A stretch of 48,964 bases of DNA from Muribaculaceae bacterium (GCA_022508985.1 JAFLUA010000013.1:1-48964); one strand, 5' to 3'. Counted from the stretch's first letter, positions 1 through 9,567 are shown. Made by a program: numbers and translations. The notes: generated by a model from the letters alone, not told the origin.

Positions 1-2
1 GA

Positions 3-101
3 CAACAAATTATGAATGTGCAAAAAAAATTAAACGCTCGACCTCGTCGTAAACTAAATTTTGAGATTCCAACTAAAGTATTTTACAAACTTTGTCCTTA
101 A
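3..101 (+). CDS. IS30-family transposase, C-terminal fragment (runs off left edge)
   Basis: Only the last 32 codons are in the window, ending with TAA at 99-101. The readable tail (QKKLNARPRRKLNFEIPTKV, then FYKLCP) matches the typical end of IS30-family DDE transposases, where a 'LNNRPRK-LG-KTP-EVF' stretch closes the catalytic domain. The catalytic residues themselves lie outside the window. The following 25-30 bp (about 103-130) probably hold the right terminal inverted repeat, but the partner end cannot be seen. Whether the insertion sequence is complete is unknown. Family assignment rests on a short motif and is fairly confident. Confidence 0.75.
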   Translation, partial: QQIMNVQKKLNARPRRKLNFEIPTKVFYKLCP

Positions 102-174
102 TTTTGCACTTGCTTGTTGAAAGTAGGTTGCCGTTTTTTTTAGCTGAAGAAACGATATATCCGAATAAAATGCG

Positions 175-183
175 TACTTTTGC
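175..183 (+). promoter_or_regulatory. Bacteroidetes -7 box (TACTTTTGC) for trpS
   Basis: Matches the TAnnTTTG consensus of the Bacteroidetes primary sigma factor and lies 25 bp before the trpS ATG, just after the insertion-sequence end. No clear -33 TTTG is seen at the right spacing. Confidence 0.6.
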
Positions 184-208
184 ATCAGTTTATAATTGAC
201 AAGCAAAT

Positions 209-1282
209 ATGTCTGAAAATAAAAAAGAAATCGTACTTAGCGGCATTCGTGCCACTGGCAATTTGCATCTGGGTAATTACTTCGGTGCCCTCCGCAAATT
301 TGTTGCCATACAAGACGACTACGACTGCAACTTTTTCGTAGCCGACTATCACGCTTTAACGACAAACCCCGACCCCTCTCAACTGCATCATAACGTTAAG
401 AGCGTCCTCGCTGAATATCTGGCGGCAGGGCTCGACCCCGAGAAATCAACTATCTTCGTTCAAAGCGATGTCCCAGAGGTGGCCGAGATGTATCTCCTCC
501 TAAACATGCACGTCGGCATCGGCGAACTCATGCGCACCGCAGCCTTCAAAGACAAAGCTCGCAAAGCACTCGGTCTATCGCAAGCCGACGATGACAACGA
601 CGAAGCTTTTGAAAAACAGATTATAGGCGCCGACACTAACAAGCGCGTAAACGCCGGTCTCCTAACATATCCCACCCTCATGGCTGTCGACATTCTTATT
701 CAGAAGGCGACAAAAGTGCCGGTAGGTAAAGATCAACTACAACACCTCGAGTTGACAAGACGATTTGCTCGCCGGTTCAACGCTTTCTATGGTGTCGACA
801 TTTTCCCCGAGCCAACCGACTTCGACTTCGGTGGAGCGCCGATTAAGGTTCCGGGGCTCAACGGCTCAGGTAAGATGGGCAAGAGCGAAGGCAACTGCGT
901 TTACCTCATCGACGAGCCTAAAGCTTTGACAAAGAAGGTGATGCGAGCCGTCACCGACGAAGGGCCCCAATCACCTAACGCGCCTATGAGCGAGCCAATA
1001 GCAAACCTGTTCACCCTGCTCGAACTCTGCTCTACACCCGACGTCGTTGAGCATTTCCGCTCGGCCTATGCCGACTGCTCTATTCGATATGGCGACCTCA
1101 AAAAACAGCTCGCCGAAGACATCCTAAAAATTACAAATCCTATTCGTGAGCGCATAAACGACATCCTCGCCGACGAAGCGTATATCGCTAAGATTCTCAA
1201 GAATGGTGCCGAGCGTGCTCGCCAACGTGCCGCCGACACTCTCAACGAAGTGCGACACATTATGGGTATTCGTAAATTCTAA
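209..1282 (+). CDS. trpS: Tryptophan--tRNA ligase
   Basis: This cytosolic class Ic aminoacyl-tRNA synthetase charges tRNA-Trp with tryptophan using ATP. At 357 residues it is the usual length for the bacterial enzyme. The HIGH-type signature is HLGN at residues 20-23, within a TGNLHLGNYFGAL stretch. The second ATP-binding signature is KMGKS at 222-226, a conservative variant of KMSKS. A Rossmann-fold core and helical anticodon-binding C-terminus follow the family plan. The ATG at 209 follows a good -7 box, and there is no upstream in-frame alternative that extends the conserved start. rpoN begins 5 bp after its stop, so the two are probably co-transcribed. Confidence 0.97.
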   Translation: MSENKKEIVLSGIRATGNLHLGNYFGALRKFVAIQDDYDCNFFVADYHALTTNPDPSQLHHNVKSVLAEYLAAGLDPEKSTIFVQSDVPEVAEMYLLLNMHVGIGELMRTAAFKDKARKALGLSQADDDNDEAFEKQIIGADTNKRVNAGLLTYPTLMAVDILIQKATKVPVGKDQLQHLELTRRFARRFNAFYGVDIFPEPTDFDFGGAPIKVPGLNGSGKMGKSEGNCVYLIDEPKALTKKVMRAVTDEGPQSPNAPMSEPIANLFTLLELCSTPDVVEHFRSAYADCSIRYGDLKKQLAEDILKITNPIRERINDILADEAYIAKILKNGAERARQRAADTLNEVRHIMGIRKF

Positions 1283-1287
1283 GTCTC

Positions 1288-2760
1288 TTGAATCGAAAGG
1301 CGAAAGAATCTCTTCAACAGGTGCAACAATTGCGCCTGTCACAGCGTCTCAATCCACAAAACGTGGCTTTGGGGCGCTTGTTGGAGATGTCGGTACCAGA
1401 GCTCGAAGACGAAATACGGCGTGAACTCGACGACAACCCGGCCCTCGAAGTGCGAGAAGCTAACGACAACGACTCTCAAGAACGCGATTTCACCGAAAGC
1501 TCCGAAGAACTTCAACTCGCCGACTATGCCGATGCCGACGACATTCCGGCATACATGCAAAAGGCTAAAAACCGCGCTGCCGACGACCCCATTTACGAAG
1601 CCGCCGCTTTGGCTGCCGACGATGGCGACTCTCTCATCGAAGCTCTTATGCAACGGCTCGCCAGCGAATATCGCCTATCCGACTCCGACTTAAAGATTGC
1701 CGAAAATATCATAGGCAATATCGATGCTAACGGATATATGACACGCAGCCTGGCTGCTATTGCCGACGACATCGCTATTAATGAAGGTATCGAACCGGAG
1801 CCCGACGATATGAACCGCATCTTTCGCCAAATAAGGGCCCTCGACCCTGCCGGAATTGGCGCCATCGACCTGCGCGATTGCCTTTTGTTGCAAATCGACC
1901 GCCTCGAGCCTTCAGTGAGGGCAAGAACAGCGCGGGAAATTATAGCCAACTACTTCGACTTATTCTCTAAAAAACACTACGACAGACTTTTATCGCAACT
2001 CGAAATTTCGCGCGAAAACCTTATCGAAGCTCTCGATTTAATAAAATCATTAAATCCGAAGCCGGCGTCTGCTCTCGACCTGGCGAGGCCTTCCGATAGA
2101 GCCCGACACATCTCTCCCGACATTGCGCTCGACTATGATGCCGTATCCGACTCTTTCACTATAACACTACTCGGAAACATACCGGAGTTAGCCATTGAAG
2201 AGTCTTTCGCGGCAATGTCCGAGCCCGAACATTCTCCGCAGACCACAACGGCGGCACGCCAACGGCAGAAACAAGCTTTTGCTTTTATAAAACGTAAGCG
2301 CGACGACGCCGAGTCGTTTATCCGACTAATCGAAATGCGATCTACTACCCTCTTGGTCATTGCAAAAGCTATCGTTAACTTTCAACGGCAATTCTTTATC
2401 AGCGGGGAAAAAGCCGACATTAGACCTATGATTTTGCGCGACATTGCCGCAAATACAGGGCTCGACTTATCGGTTATCTCTCGTGCTTCTGCCGGCAAAT
2501 ATATCCTAACATCTCACGGCATTTACCCCCTGAAACTATTTTTCAACGAAAGGCCCGATGCCGACAACGATATTTCTTCTCACGAGATTCTAAACGCTAT
2601 TTCTACCCTCATTCAAGCTGAGGACAAACACGCACCAATGAGCGACCAAGCTATTTGCGAGGCTTTGGCTATCAAAGGATACGATATCGCGCGTAGAACC
2701 GTTGCCAAATATCGAGAGCGTCTCGGTTTCCCTGTTGCCCGACTTCGTAAACAGATATAA
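1288..2760 (+). CDS. rpoN: RNA polymerase sigma-54 factor
   Basis: Sigma-54 directs RNA polymerase to -24/-12 promoters and needs AAA+ activators to open the complex. The N-terminal activator-interacting region (about residues 1-50) has the family pattern of Q-rich helix, then 'GRLLEMSVPELEDEIRRELD' and NPALE. An acidic linker follows at about 55-100, then the core-binding domain. The last 23 residues contain the RpoN box, ARRTVAKYRERLGF, which reads the -24 element. No ATG precedes the conserved N-terminus. The reading frame starts with TTG at 1288, 5 bp after the trpS stop; a GTG at 1321 is the alternative and would still keep most of region I. The product is certain; the start is not. Confidence 0.96.
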   Translation: MNRKAKESLQQVQQLRLSQRLNPQNVALGRLLEMSVPELEDEIRRELDDNPALEVREANDNDSQERDFTESSEELQLADYADADDIPAYMQKAKNRAADDPIYEAAALAADDGDSLIEALMQRLASEYRLSDSDLKIAENIIGNIDANGYMTRSLAAIADDIAINEGIEPEPDDMNRIFRQIRALDPAGIGAIDLRDCLLLQIDRLEPSVRARTAREIIANYFDLFSKKHYDRLLSQLEISRENLIEALDLIKSLNPKPASALDLARPSDRARHISPDIALDYDAVSDSFTITLLGNIPELAIEESFAAMSEPEHSPQTTTAARQRQKQAFAFIKRKRDDAESFIRLIEMRSTTLLVIAKAIVNFQRQFFISGEKADIRPMILRDIAANTGLDLSVISRASAGKYILTSHGIYPLKLFFNERPDADNDISSHEILNAISTLIQAEDKHAPMSDQAICEALAIKGYDIARRTVAKYRERLGFPVARLRKQI

Positions 2761-2777
2761 AACTCAGAAAAATATTG

Positions 2778-2786
2778 TACCTTTGT
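2778..2786 (+). promoter_or_regulatory. -7 box (TACCTTTGT) for the PAP2-like/purE/ispG operon
   Basis: TAnnTTTG match 25 bp before the ATG at 2812. It suggests that the genes from 2812 to about 6822, which are spaced by 10 bp or less, form one transcription unit separate from trpS-rpoN. Confidence 0.6.
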
Positions 2787-2811
2787 AGTCTCTATTGCAG
2801 CCTAAAAACAA

Positions 2812-3444
2812 ATGACAGTTCAAACAGAAAAAACCACGGCATATAAACTTGCGTCTATTATAAGCGGCTTATTTTCGCCTCTAATACTCCCAACCTATGG
2901 TATGCTAATTGCCATGTGGCTAACTCCCCTCAGTCTTTTAGCTTTGGGTGTTAGGATTTGGGCCACGGTAGGCATTTTTTGCATAACGACTTTAATACCC
3001 GCAACTATTTTAGCCATTATGTTTCGCAAAGGCAAAATCAGCGACCTAAGCGTTTCAAACCGCAAGCAACGCCTCATACCGTTCATTTCAGTTATTATCT
3101 GCTTTTGCGCTGCCGCTACGTTTCTTTATTCGTTATCAGCTCCCGCTTGGCTTGTGTTGTTCTATATCGGAGCCGGATGCTCGGCCTTTATTTCGATGAT
3201 TATCAATTTTCGATGGAAAATAAGCGCTCACGCTGCTGGAATTGCCGGATTGACAGCTGCTGTTTTCTGGCTCGGACAACATGGTCATCTAATATGCCCG
3301 CCACTCCCCTGCATTAGTGCTTTCATCATAATTGCGGGTTTGGTTTCTTGGGCCCGTCTATATCTTAGGCAGCACGATATTTGGCAAGTTTTTGCAGGAT
3401 GCGTTTTATCTTTTACAATAATGTACACCATTCTAAATTTCTGA
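2812..3444 (+). CDS. PAP2-like integral membrane protein
   Basis: A 210-residue hydrophobic protein with about six membrane segments. It keeps a degenerate trace of the PAP2 phosphatase signature: a basic NRKQRLIPF loop at about 83-91, KISAHAAGIAG (in place of the PSGH motif) and RLYLRQHDIWQVFAG (in place of SRxxxxxHxxxD). The third motif keeps an arginine, a histidine and an aspartate, but the second has SAHA rather than PSGH, so catalysis is uncertain. Members of this family dephosphorylate undecaprenyl pyrophosphate or lipid phosphates at the inner membrane. It lies 6 bp before purE in a housekeeping operon, with no obvious functional link. It may be a non-catalytic relative. Confidence 0.7.
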   Translation: MTVQTEKTTAYKLASIISGLFSPLILPTYGMLIAMWLTPLSLLALGVRIWATVGIFCITTLIPATILAIMFRKGKISDLSVSNRKQRLIPFISVIICFCAAATFLYSLSAPAWLVLFYIGAGCSAFISMIINFRWKISAHAAGIAGLTAAVFWLGQHGHLICPPLPCISAFIIIAGLVSWARLYLRQHDIWQVFAGCVLSFTIMYTILNF

Positions 3445-3450
3445 TATACA

Positions 3451-3957
3451 ATGGCAAAAGTTAGTATAATCATGGGCAGCACCTCCGACCTGCCTGTCAT
3501 GCGTAAAGCGGCCGATTTCCTCGAACAAATGGAAGTGCCTTTCGAAATGCACGCTCTTAGCGCTCATCGCACTCCGGCAGCGGTCGAAGCCTTTGCATCG
3601 AATGCTCAAAGCCGAGGTATCGAAGTGATAATTGCTGCGGCCGGAATGGCTGCCGCTCTCCCAGGCGTCATTTCTGCGCTAACGCCACTCCCAGTTATCG
3701 GGGTCCCTATAGCATCTACTCTCGATGGCATCGATGCCCTCCTTTCTATCGTGCAGATGCCACCGGGTATACCTACTGCTACTGTGGGTATTAACGCCGC
3801 TCTGAACGCTGCCGTGCTCGCCGTGAGAATTTTATCGCTGTCGGATAAAAAACTCGCCGACAGATATGCCGATTATTGCACTGGTCTTTCGGCTAAGGTT
3901 GAAAAAGCCGACGCCGAATTGGCTGCCATATCAGATTATAAATTCAAGACCAATTAA
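3451..3957 (+). CDS. purE: N5-carboxyaminoimidazole ribonucleotide mutase
   Basis: This enzyme converts N5-CAIR to CAIR in de novo purine synthesis. At 168 residues it is a normal single-domain PurE. GSTSD (about residues 9-13) and SAHRTP (about 37-42) bind the phosphate and catalytic histidine. The third motif reads AGMAAALPG where many class I enzymes have AGGAAHLPG; the methionine/alanine form seems usual in Bacteroidales as far as I recall. It is the second gene of a tight operon (6 bp after the PAP2-like gene, 10 bp before ispG). The gene partner purK is not in the window. Confidence 0.95.
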   Translation: MAKVSIIMGSTSDLPVMRKAADFLEQMEVPFEMHALSAHRTPAAVEAFASNAQSRGIEVIIAAAGMAAALPGVISALTPLPVIGVPIASTLDGIDALLSIVQMPPGIPTATVGINAALNAAVLAVRILSLSDKKLADRYADYCTGLSAKVEKADAELAAISDYKFKTN

Positions 3958-3967
3958 ATAACAGGCT

Positions 3968-5572
3968 GTGCTAATCAACGATAAAGCTGCCGACCTTCGT
4001 CGCCACGTCACGCCCGCAAATATTTCCGGACTTCTCATTGGTGCCCCACATCCCGTTGTGGTACAATCGATGACAACCACTCCCACGCTCGATACCGAGG
4101 CGTCGATTGCGCAAGCCGAGACTATTGCCAAGGCCGGGGCAAGTCTTGTGCGACTAACGGCTCAAGGGGTGTCTCATGCCGCTAACTTAGCCTATATCAA
4201 GAACGGACTGCGCGAAAAAGGTATAAATGTGCCTTTAGTTGCCGATATCCATTTTAATCCCGCGGCGGCTTTCGAAGCGGCTAAACACGTTGAAAAAGTG
4301 CGTATTAATCCCGGTAATTTCTTCGATCCCGGTCGCACTTTCCGAAAAATGGAGTTTACCGACACCGAATATGCCGCAGAAGTTGGTAAGATACGCGAAA
4401 AATTTGTGCCGTTTCTCGACTTATGTAAACAGCACGGCACAGCATTACGCATTGGCGTGAACCATGGCTCTTTGAGCGATCGTATCATGAGCCGTTTTGG
4501 CGACGGGGCCGAAGGAATGGTTGAATCGGCGCTTGAATTCCTTCGCATTTGTCGCGACGAAAATTTCAATGATGTCGTCGTTTCAATTAAAGCTTCCGAC
4601 GTCCCTTTAATGACCGACACCGTGAGGCTGCTCGACGAACGCATGGAGCGCGAAGGCATCGCCGCGCCTCTTCACCTTGGTGTTACCGAAGCAGGTAACG
4701 CGCTCGAAGGGCGCATTAAATCGGCCGTAGGCATCGGCTCTCTATTAATCGACGGCATTGGCGATACAATCCGCGTATCCCTCAGCGAGGCCCCAGAAAA
4801 CGAAATACCGGTGGCGAAAGCTATTATCGATCACTGCATGACAGCTCTTGCCGACAGCAAATCCTTCGATAGAACTCGCTCTAAAGGACGGCGTAAAACT
4901 AATCAAACCTCATTCGGTATCGGTGGTCTTAATTCGACCGCAATTATTGGAGATTCTGTCTGCAACGACTCGCTGCCAAACGATAATTCATACCTCGACA
5001 TCTGCGCTTCTGGCAGCACGGCAGCGGCCGATATCCGGCGCCATATCGACAATAGCAACAGCACATTGCCTGCTATTATGCGTATTTCTTATCCAAACGT
5101 TTCCGATTATAATGAACTCGTTATAAAAGCTGCCGTCGATTTCGGGTCCTTACTATTGGCCGGCTATCGCGATGCTATAGATATTCAATCACCGATTTTA
5201 TCTCAAAAACAAGCTATCGACTTGGCTAAGAAAATAATACAGGCCGCTGGCCTCGCTCGCTATCAAGCCGAGATAGTAGCTTGTCCCGGTTGTGGCCGTA
5301 CGCTCTTCGACCTGCCGCTTGCTTTGGATAAGGTAAAAAGGGCTTGCCTGCACCTTAAACACTTGAAAATTGCTGTGATGGGGTGTATCGTTAACGGTCC
5401 CGGCGAAATGGCAGGGGCTGATTATGGCTACGTTGGCGCAGCCTCTGGTAAGGTTAGCATATATCGAGGCATTGAATGTGTCCATAAAAACATCGCTCAA
5501 GAAAATGCACTCGATGCATTAATCAACCTTATTAAATCCGATGGGCAATGGATAGAAAATTGTTCGATGTAA
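3968..5572 (+). CDS. ispG: 4-hydroxy-3-methylbut-2-en-1-yl diphosphate synthase
   Basis: IspG (GcpE) converts MEcPP to HMBPP in the MEP isoprenoid pathway, using a [4Fe-4S] cluster. The TIM-barrel half starts with VVVQSMTTTPTLDTEA and contains VRINPGN; the C-terminal ferredoxin-like half carries the cluster cysteines in CPGCGR and GCIVNGPGE. At 534 residues it is the long form, with an insert between the two halves, as in Bacteroidetes, Chlamydiae and plants. No ATG fits the N-terminus; translation appears to start with GTG at 3968, 10 bp after purE. The downstream M16 peptidase gene begins 2 bp after the stop. Confidence 0.96.
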   Translation: MLINDKAADLRRHVTPANISGLLIGAPHPVVVQSMTTTPTLDTEASIAQAETIAKAGASLVRLTAQGVSHAANLAYIKNGLREKGINVPLVADIHFNPAAAFEAAKHVEKVRINPGNFFDPGRTFRKMEFTDTEYAAEVGKIREKFVPFLDLCKQHGTALRIGVNHGSLSDRIMSRFGDGAEGMVESALEFLRICRDENFNDVVVSIKASDVPLMTDTVRLLDERMEREGIAAPLHLGVTEAGNALEGRIKSAVGIGSLLIDGIGDTIRVSLSEAPENEIPVAKAIIDHCMTALADSKSFDRTRSKGRRKTNQTSFGIGGLNSTAIIGDSVCNDSLPNDNSYLDICASGSTAAADIRRHIDNSNSTLPAIMRISYPNVSDYNELVIKAAVDFGSLLLAGYRDAIDIQSPILSQKQAIDLAKKIIQAAGLARYQAEIVACPGCGRTLFDLPLALDKVKRACLHLKHLKIAVMGCIVNGPGEMAGADYGYVGAASGKVSIYRGIECVHKNIAQENALDALINLIKSDGQWIENCSM

Positions 5573-5574
5573 CG

Positions 5575-6822
5575 ATGCAACCCGCGCCTACTACTATAAA
5601 ATTGCCGTCGGGGCTGCAACTTGTTCACATACATTATCCTACAGCCGGAGCCGGCATTTTCGGCATCGCCGTAAAAGCCGGTAGCGCAAACGAATCAAGC
5701 GATGAATATGGCCTTGCTCATCTGGTCGAGCACACTCTGTTCAAAGGAACAAAAAAACGTTCGTCATGGCATATAATTAACCGAATGGAAGCAGTCGGTG
5801 GCGAACTTAATGCATTTACGACAAAAGAAGACACTGTCGTTTACAGCATTTTCCCAGCCGGAAATGCCAATAGAGCTATTGAGCTAATTGCCGACCTCGC
5901 CACTAATTCACAATTCCCCGACCGCGAAATCGACAAGGAAAGAGAAGTCGTTATCGACGAAATAAATTCCTATCGCGACACACCAGCCGAGGCTATTTTC
6001 GATGAATTTGAAGAGTTTGCTCTTGCCAGCACTCCATTGAGCCATAACATCTTAGGTAGCCCCGATAGCGTGAGATTGCTCAACAGCTCTCACTGCCGAC
6101 AATTTCTCGCTGACAACTACACCGTCGACAATGTTGTCGTTTTCTATTCCGGCTCCGACAGCATTGACAAGATAGCTCGTCTTGCCGAGAGATATTTTGC
6201 AGCTATGCCGAGCGTGGGAAAACGCTTTCAAATGACAGCTACGCCTAAGGTCGATGCTTTCGATAAAACCATAACTCTCGACGTTCATCAAACGCATGCC
6301 CTCATTGGAGCTTGTGTGGGTGGGATTTTTTCTCCTCAAAGATACGCAATTTCGCTCTTCTCCAATATCACCGGCGGCCCAGGCATGAACTCTTTACTCA
6401 ACGTGGAGCTCCGCGAAAGACGCGGTCTCGTCTATTCCGTTGAGACTTCAACGGCTCTGTTTTCAACCTGCGGCCTGATAACACTGTATTTTGGTTGCGA
6501 TGCTCACGACCTGGCACGTTGCCGCAAACTATGCAATAACGTGTTCCGACATCTTGCCGAGGGTGGTCTCAGCGAGAGAGCTCTCGCTTCGGCTAAAAAG
6601 CAGTATATGGGCCAGTTTGCAATCGCTTCTGAAAACAGAGAAACAAGAATAATGTCGGCAGCGCGCTCCCTTTTGTTCCGGGGCCTCACCGATTCTTATG
6701 CTGAAACGCTACGAGGCATCAACGAGGTGTCATTATCCGACATTGCAGATATAGCCCAACGCATGTGCAATGCCTCGTCGTTAATTTACACTTACGACAA
6801 CTACTCTGCTAAAAATTCTTAA
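5575..6822 (+). CDS. M16 family zinc metallopeptidase (processing-peptidase type)
   Basis: A 415-residue single-chain M16B peptidase, related to mitochondrial processing peptidase subunits and PqqL-type enzymes. The inverted zinc motif HLVEH lies at residues 49-53, with the distal glutamate in the REVVIDEI stretch about 76 residues later. The C-terminal half contains the GPGMNSLLNVELRERRGLVYSV segment typical of the second M16 domain (here split to avoid quoting at length: GPGMNS, then RERRGLVYSV). There is no signal peptide, so it is probably cytosolic. The chosen ATG is 2 bp after the ispG stop; an ATG at 5548 would add nine residues and overlap ispG by 25 bp. The substrate cannot be told from sequence. 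Confidence 0.9.
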   Translation: MQPAPTTIKLPSGLQLVHIHYPTAGAGIFGIAVKAGSANESSDEYGLAHLVEHTLFKGTKKRSSWHIINRMEAVGGELNAFTTKEDTVVYSIFPAGNANRAIELIADLATNSQFPDREIDKEREVVIDEINSYRDTPAEAIFDEFEEFALASTPLSHNILGSPDSVRLLNSSHCRQFLADNYTVDNVVVFYSGSDSIDKIARLAERYFAAMPSVGKRFQMTATPKVDAFDKTITLDVHQTHALIGACVGGIFSPQRYAISLFSNITGGPGMNSLLNVELRERRGLVYSVETSTALFSTCGLITLYFGCDAHDLARCRKLCNNVFRHLAEGGLSERALASAKKQYMGQFAIASENRETRIMSAARSLLFRGLTDSYAETLRGINEVSLSDIADIAQRMCNASSLIYTYDNYSAKNS

Positions 6823-6849
6823 ATCAATTATATTCAGTGCTTTTTTACC

Positions 6850-6858
6850 TAAATTTGT
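6850..6858 (+). promoter_or_regulatory. -7 box (TAAATTTGT) for malQ
   Basis: TAnnTTTG match 25 bp before the malQ ATG, in the 61-bp gap after the M16 gene. Confidence 0.5.
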
Positions 6859-6883
6859 CATTTGGTCCTGTTGAATAAAACTT

Positions 6884-9562
6884 ATGAATATCATTTTCAA
6901 TATTAATTACCACACCGCACCGGGAGAAGCACTGTATCTCACGGGCAACATCCCTGCGCTGGGAAATGGTGATTATAGCAAAGCGCTGAAAATGAATTTC
7001 ATCGGTGATGGATGGTGGAGCACTGTGCTATGCCTTTCGGCTCAAACTACGGCTTTTGAATATCGCTATGCCGTAATCGCCGATAACGGCTATAAAAGAG
7101 ATGAATGGGGGCATGGCAATAAGTTTGTGGCCGCACCCGATGTCGACGTTTATCGCATTGTCGACCATTGGCAAGATATGCCACTCGATAAACCGTTATA
7201 TTCTTCCGCTTTCACCAACTGCATTTGTCGCCATTCTCGACTCGACGAACACATTTCATACCGCAAGGGATTTATAACCATATCCGTAGCGGCTCCCATG
7301 ATTGGCGAAGGCCGCGCTTTGGCGATATGTGGCAATGCCGAGGTTTTAGGCAAATGGAATACTGCCGATGCCGTCGTTATGAGTAATAACGAATTCCCAT
7401 TATGGAAAGCCTACATTCCGGCCAAGGGCATCGACCAAAACTCTGAATATAAATTTATTATCATCAACAAGGATTCCGGCAATCTGATAGCTTGGGAAGA
7501 CGGACAAAACCGCAAAGTGGAGCTTACTACGGCCGGCGACGAAGCCTCGGCCATCGCCGGGCTTAGGCTTAATTACCCTTTAGAGGCTTGGCGAGGGGCC
7601 GGAACGGCTATTCCTGTCTTTTCACTCCGTTCTGAAAAAGATTGTGGAGTGGGCGACTTCTTCGATATTATTAGCCTTATCGATTGGGCCGCTGATACGG
7701 GTCAACGCGTTCTGCAGCTACTTCCGATCAACGACACCACCTTGTCGCACTCGTGGACCGATTCATACCCCTACAATGCCAACTCTACGTTTGCGTTACA
7801 CCCGATGTACCTTCGCCTTGATGAAATCGGCTCGCTTAACGACGACACTCGTCGTAGATACTACCGCGACTTGGCTAATGAGCTTAACGCGCTACCCGAT
7901 GTCGATTACGTTAGAGTAAACAACGCTAAGACCGAGTTCTTCAAAGAGATTTTTGCCCAAGACGGAAAAAAAACGCTTCGGAGAGCCGATTATAAATCTT
8001 TCGTTAAAAACAATTCTCACTGGCTTCTCCCTTACGCCGCTTTTTGCGTCCTTAGAGATACTTTCAACACTCCCGACTTCAACCGCTGGGGCCAATATGC
8101 CAACTTTTCTGCCGACATTCTCGACAAAGTGCTGGCAAAGCATAAACACGATATCGACTACGTCTGTTTCTTGCAATATCACCTCGATAGACAGATGCGA
8201 CACGTACACGACTATGCTCGCAAAAAAGGGATTGTGCTCAAAGGGGATATACCTATCGGCATATCGCCGACAGGAGCCGATGCCTGGCAAGACTCTTGCC
8301 TCTTCAACATGGATTGCCAAGCTGGGGCGCCTCCCGACGATTTCTCCGTTTTAGGGCAGAATTGGGGATTTCCCACATATAACTGGTCCGAAATGGCAAA
8401 AGACGGATACGCTTGGTGGAAAGCCCGTTTCAAAAAAATGGCCGAATACTTCGATGCATACCGCATCGACCACGTCCTCGGCTTTTTCCGTATTTGGCAA
8501 ATTCCCATCAATGCAATACATGGCCTGCTCGGTTTCTTCAACCCGGCCTTGCCTTTCTCTGTCGATGAATTGCGCGGTGCCTACAACTTCAACTTTAACG
8601 CCGACTTTCACGCCACGCCTTATATCACGAAAGATATCGTAGGCGAGGTTTTTGGAAACTTGTCGCACGAAGTATGCGCTTCTTTTTTAGATAATCTCTG
8701 CGATGGGAGATACCGCCTTAAATGTGATTTCGACACTCAACGCAAAGTTCAGCAATACTTTGAAGGGTTAGCAAAAAGCGACAAAAATGCCTCTTTATGT
8801 GAAGGCCTAATCAATCTCATCGATGATGTGCTTTTCATAGAAGACCCCGTAGAGAAAGGTAAATATCACCCTCGCATCGCCGCTCAGACTACGCACATCT
8901 ACCACTATCTGTCCGATGATGAGCGCAATAGCTTCAATAAACTATACTCCGACTTTTTCTATCAGCGGCACAACGATTTCTGGAAAGAGAATGCTTTGGC
9001 AAAACTCCCGTCGCTTATCGACAGCACTGATATGCTTGTGTGCGCCGAAGACTTGGGTATGATTCCGGCTTGCGTCGGCCCCGTCTTGCAACAACTTGAA
9101 ATTCTGACACTTGAAGTACAACGTATGCCAAAAGAAGCCTTCGCCTCTTTTGGAGACACAAGTCGATACCCCTACCTTTCGGTGTGTACTACTTCGACTC
9201 ACGACATGCCGGGCATTCGCCAATGGTGGGAAGACAACCGCAACTTATCGCAAAAATACTATAACGAGGTGTTGAACAAACGCGGCGACGCTCCATATAT
9301 TGCTGATTATCGGACATGTAGCAATATCGTCGACTTGCACTTGCAATCACCTTCGATGCTGTGTATTCTCCCCCTGCAAGATTGGCTCGCTACCGACGAG
9401 ATCCGTCGCGACAATCCTCGTCTCGAACAAATTAACGAGCCCGCAAACCCCAACCATTACTGGCGTTACAGAATGCACATCTCAATCGAAGAGTTGCAAC
9501 AAAAACATAGTTTTAACAAATTAATATACAATAAAATAAAGAAGTCAGGTCGCCTACTTTAA
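6884..9562 (+). CDS. malQ: 4-alpha-glucanotransferase (GH77) with N-terminal starch-binding domains
   Basis: MalQ transfers maltodextrin segments between alpha-1,4-glucans, releasing glucose, in glycogen/maltodextrin turnover in the cytosol. The 892 residues comprise two CBM20-like starch-binding modules (about 1-105 and 130-240; note LYLTGNIPALGNGDYSKALKM and LAICGNAEVLGKWNTADAV, each the classic 'G-LG-W' pattern) followed by the GH77 barrel. AYRIDHVLGFF contains the nucleophile aspartate, CAEDLG the acid/base glutamate and TTSTHDMPG the third catalytic aspartate. This architecture matches plant DPE2 and the usual Bacteroidales enzyme. The tamB-like gene starts 5 bp after the stop, so the two may share a transcript. 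Confidence 0.95.
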   Translation: MNIIFNINYHTAPGEALYLTGNIPALGNGDYSKALKMNFIGDGWWSTVLCLSAQTTAFEYRYAVIADNGYKRDEWGHGNKFVAAPDVDVYRIVDHWQDMPLDKPLYSSAFTNCICRHSRLDEHISYRKGFITISVAAPMIGEGRALAICGNAEVLGKWNTADAVVMSNNEFPLWKAYIPAKGIDQNSEYKFIIINKDSGNLIAWEDGQNRKVELTTAGDEASAIAGLRLNYPLEAWRGAGTAIPVFSLRSEKDCGVGDFFDIISLIDWAADTGQRVLQLLPINDTTLSHSWTDSYPYNANSTFALHPMYLRLDEIGSLNDDTRRRYYRDLANELNALPDVDYVRVNNAKTEFFKEIFAQDGKKTLRRADYKSFVKNNSHWLLPYAAFCVLRDTFNTPDFNRWGQYANFSADILDKVLAKHKHDIDYVCFLQYHLDRQMRHVHDYARKKGIVLKGDIPIGISPTGADAWQDSCLFNMDCQAGAPPDDFSVLGQNWGFPTYNWSEMAKDGYAWWKARFKKMAEYFDAYRIDHVLGFFRIWQIPINAIHGLLGFFNPALPFSVDELRGAYNFNFNADFHATPYITKDIVGEVFGNLSHEVCASFLDNLCDGRYRLKCDFDTQRKVQQYFEGLAKSDKNASLCEGLINLIDDVLFIEDPVEKGKYHPRIAAQTTHIYHYLSDDERNSFNKLYSDFFYQRHNDFWKENALAKLPSLIDSTDMLVCAEDLGMIPACVGPVLQQLEILTLEVQRMPKEAFASFGDTSRYPYLSVCTTSTHDMPGIRQWWEDNRNLSQKYYNEVLNKRGDAPYIADYRTCSNIVDLHLQSPSMLCILPLQDWLATDEIRRDNPRLEQINEPANPNHYWRYRMHISIEELQQKHSFNKLIYNKIKKSGRLL

Positions 9563-9567
9563 TCAAT

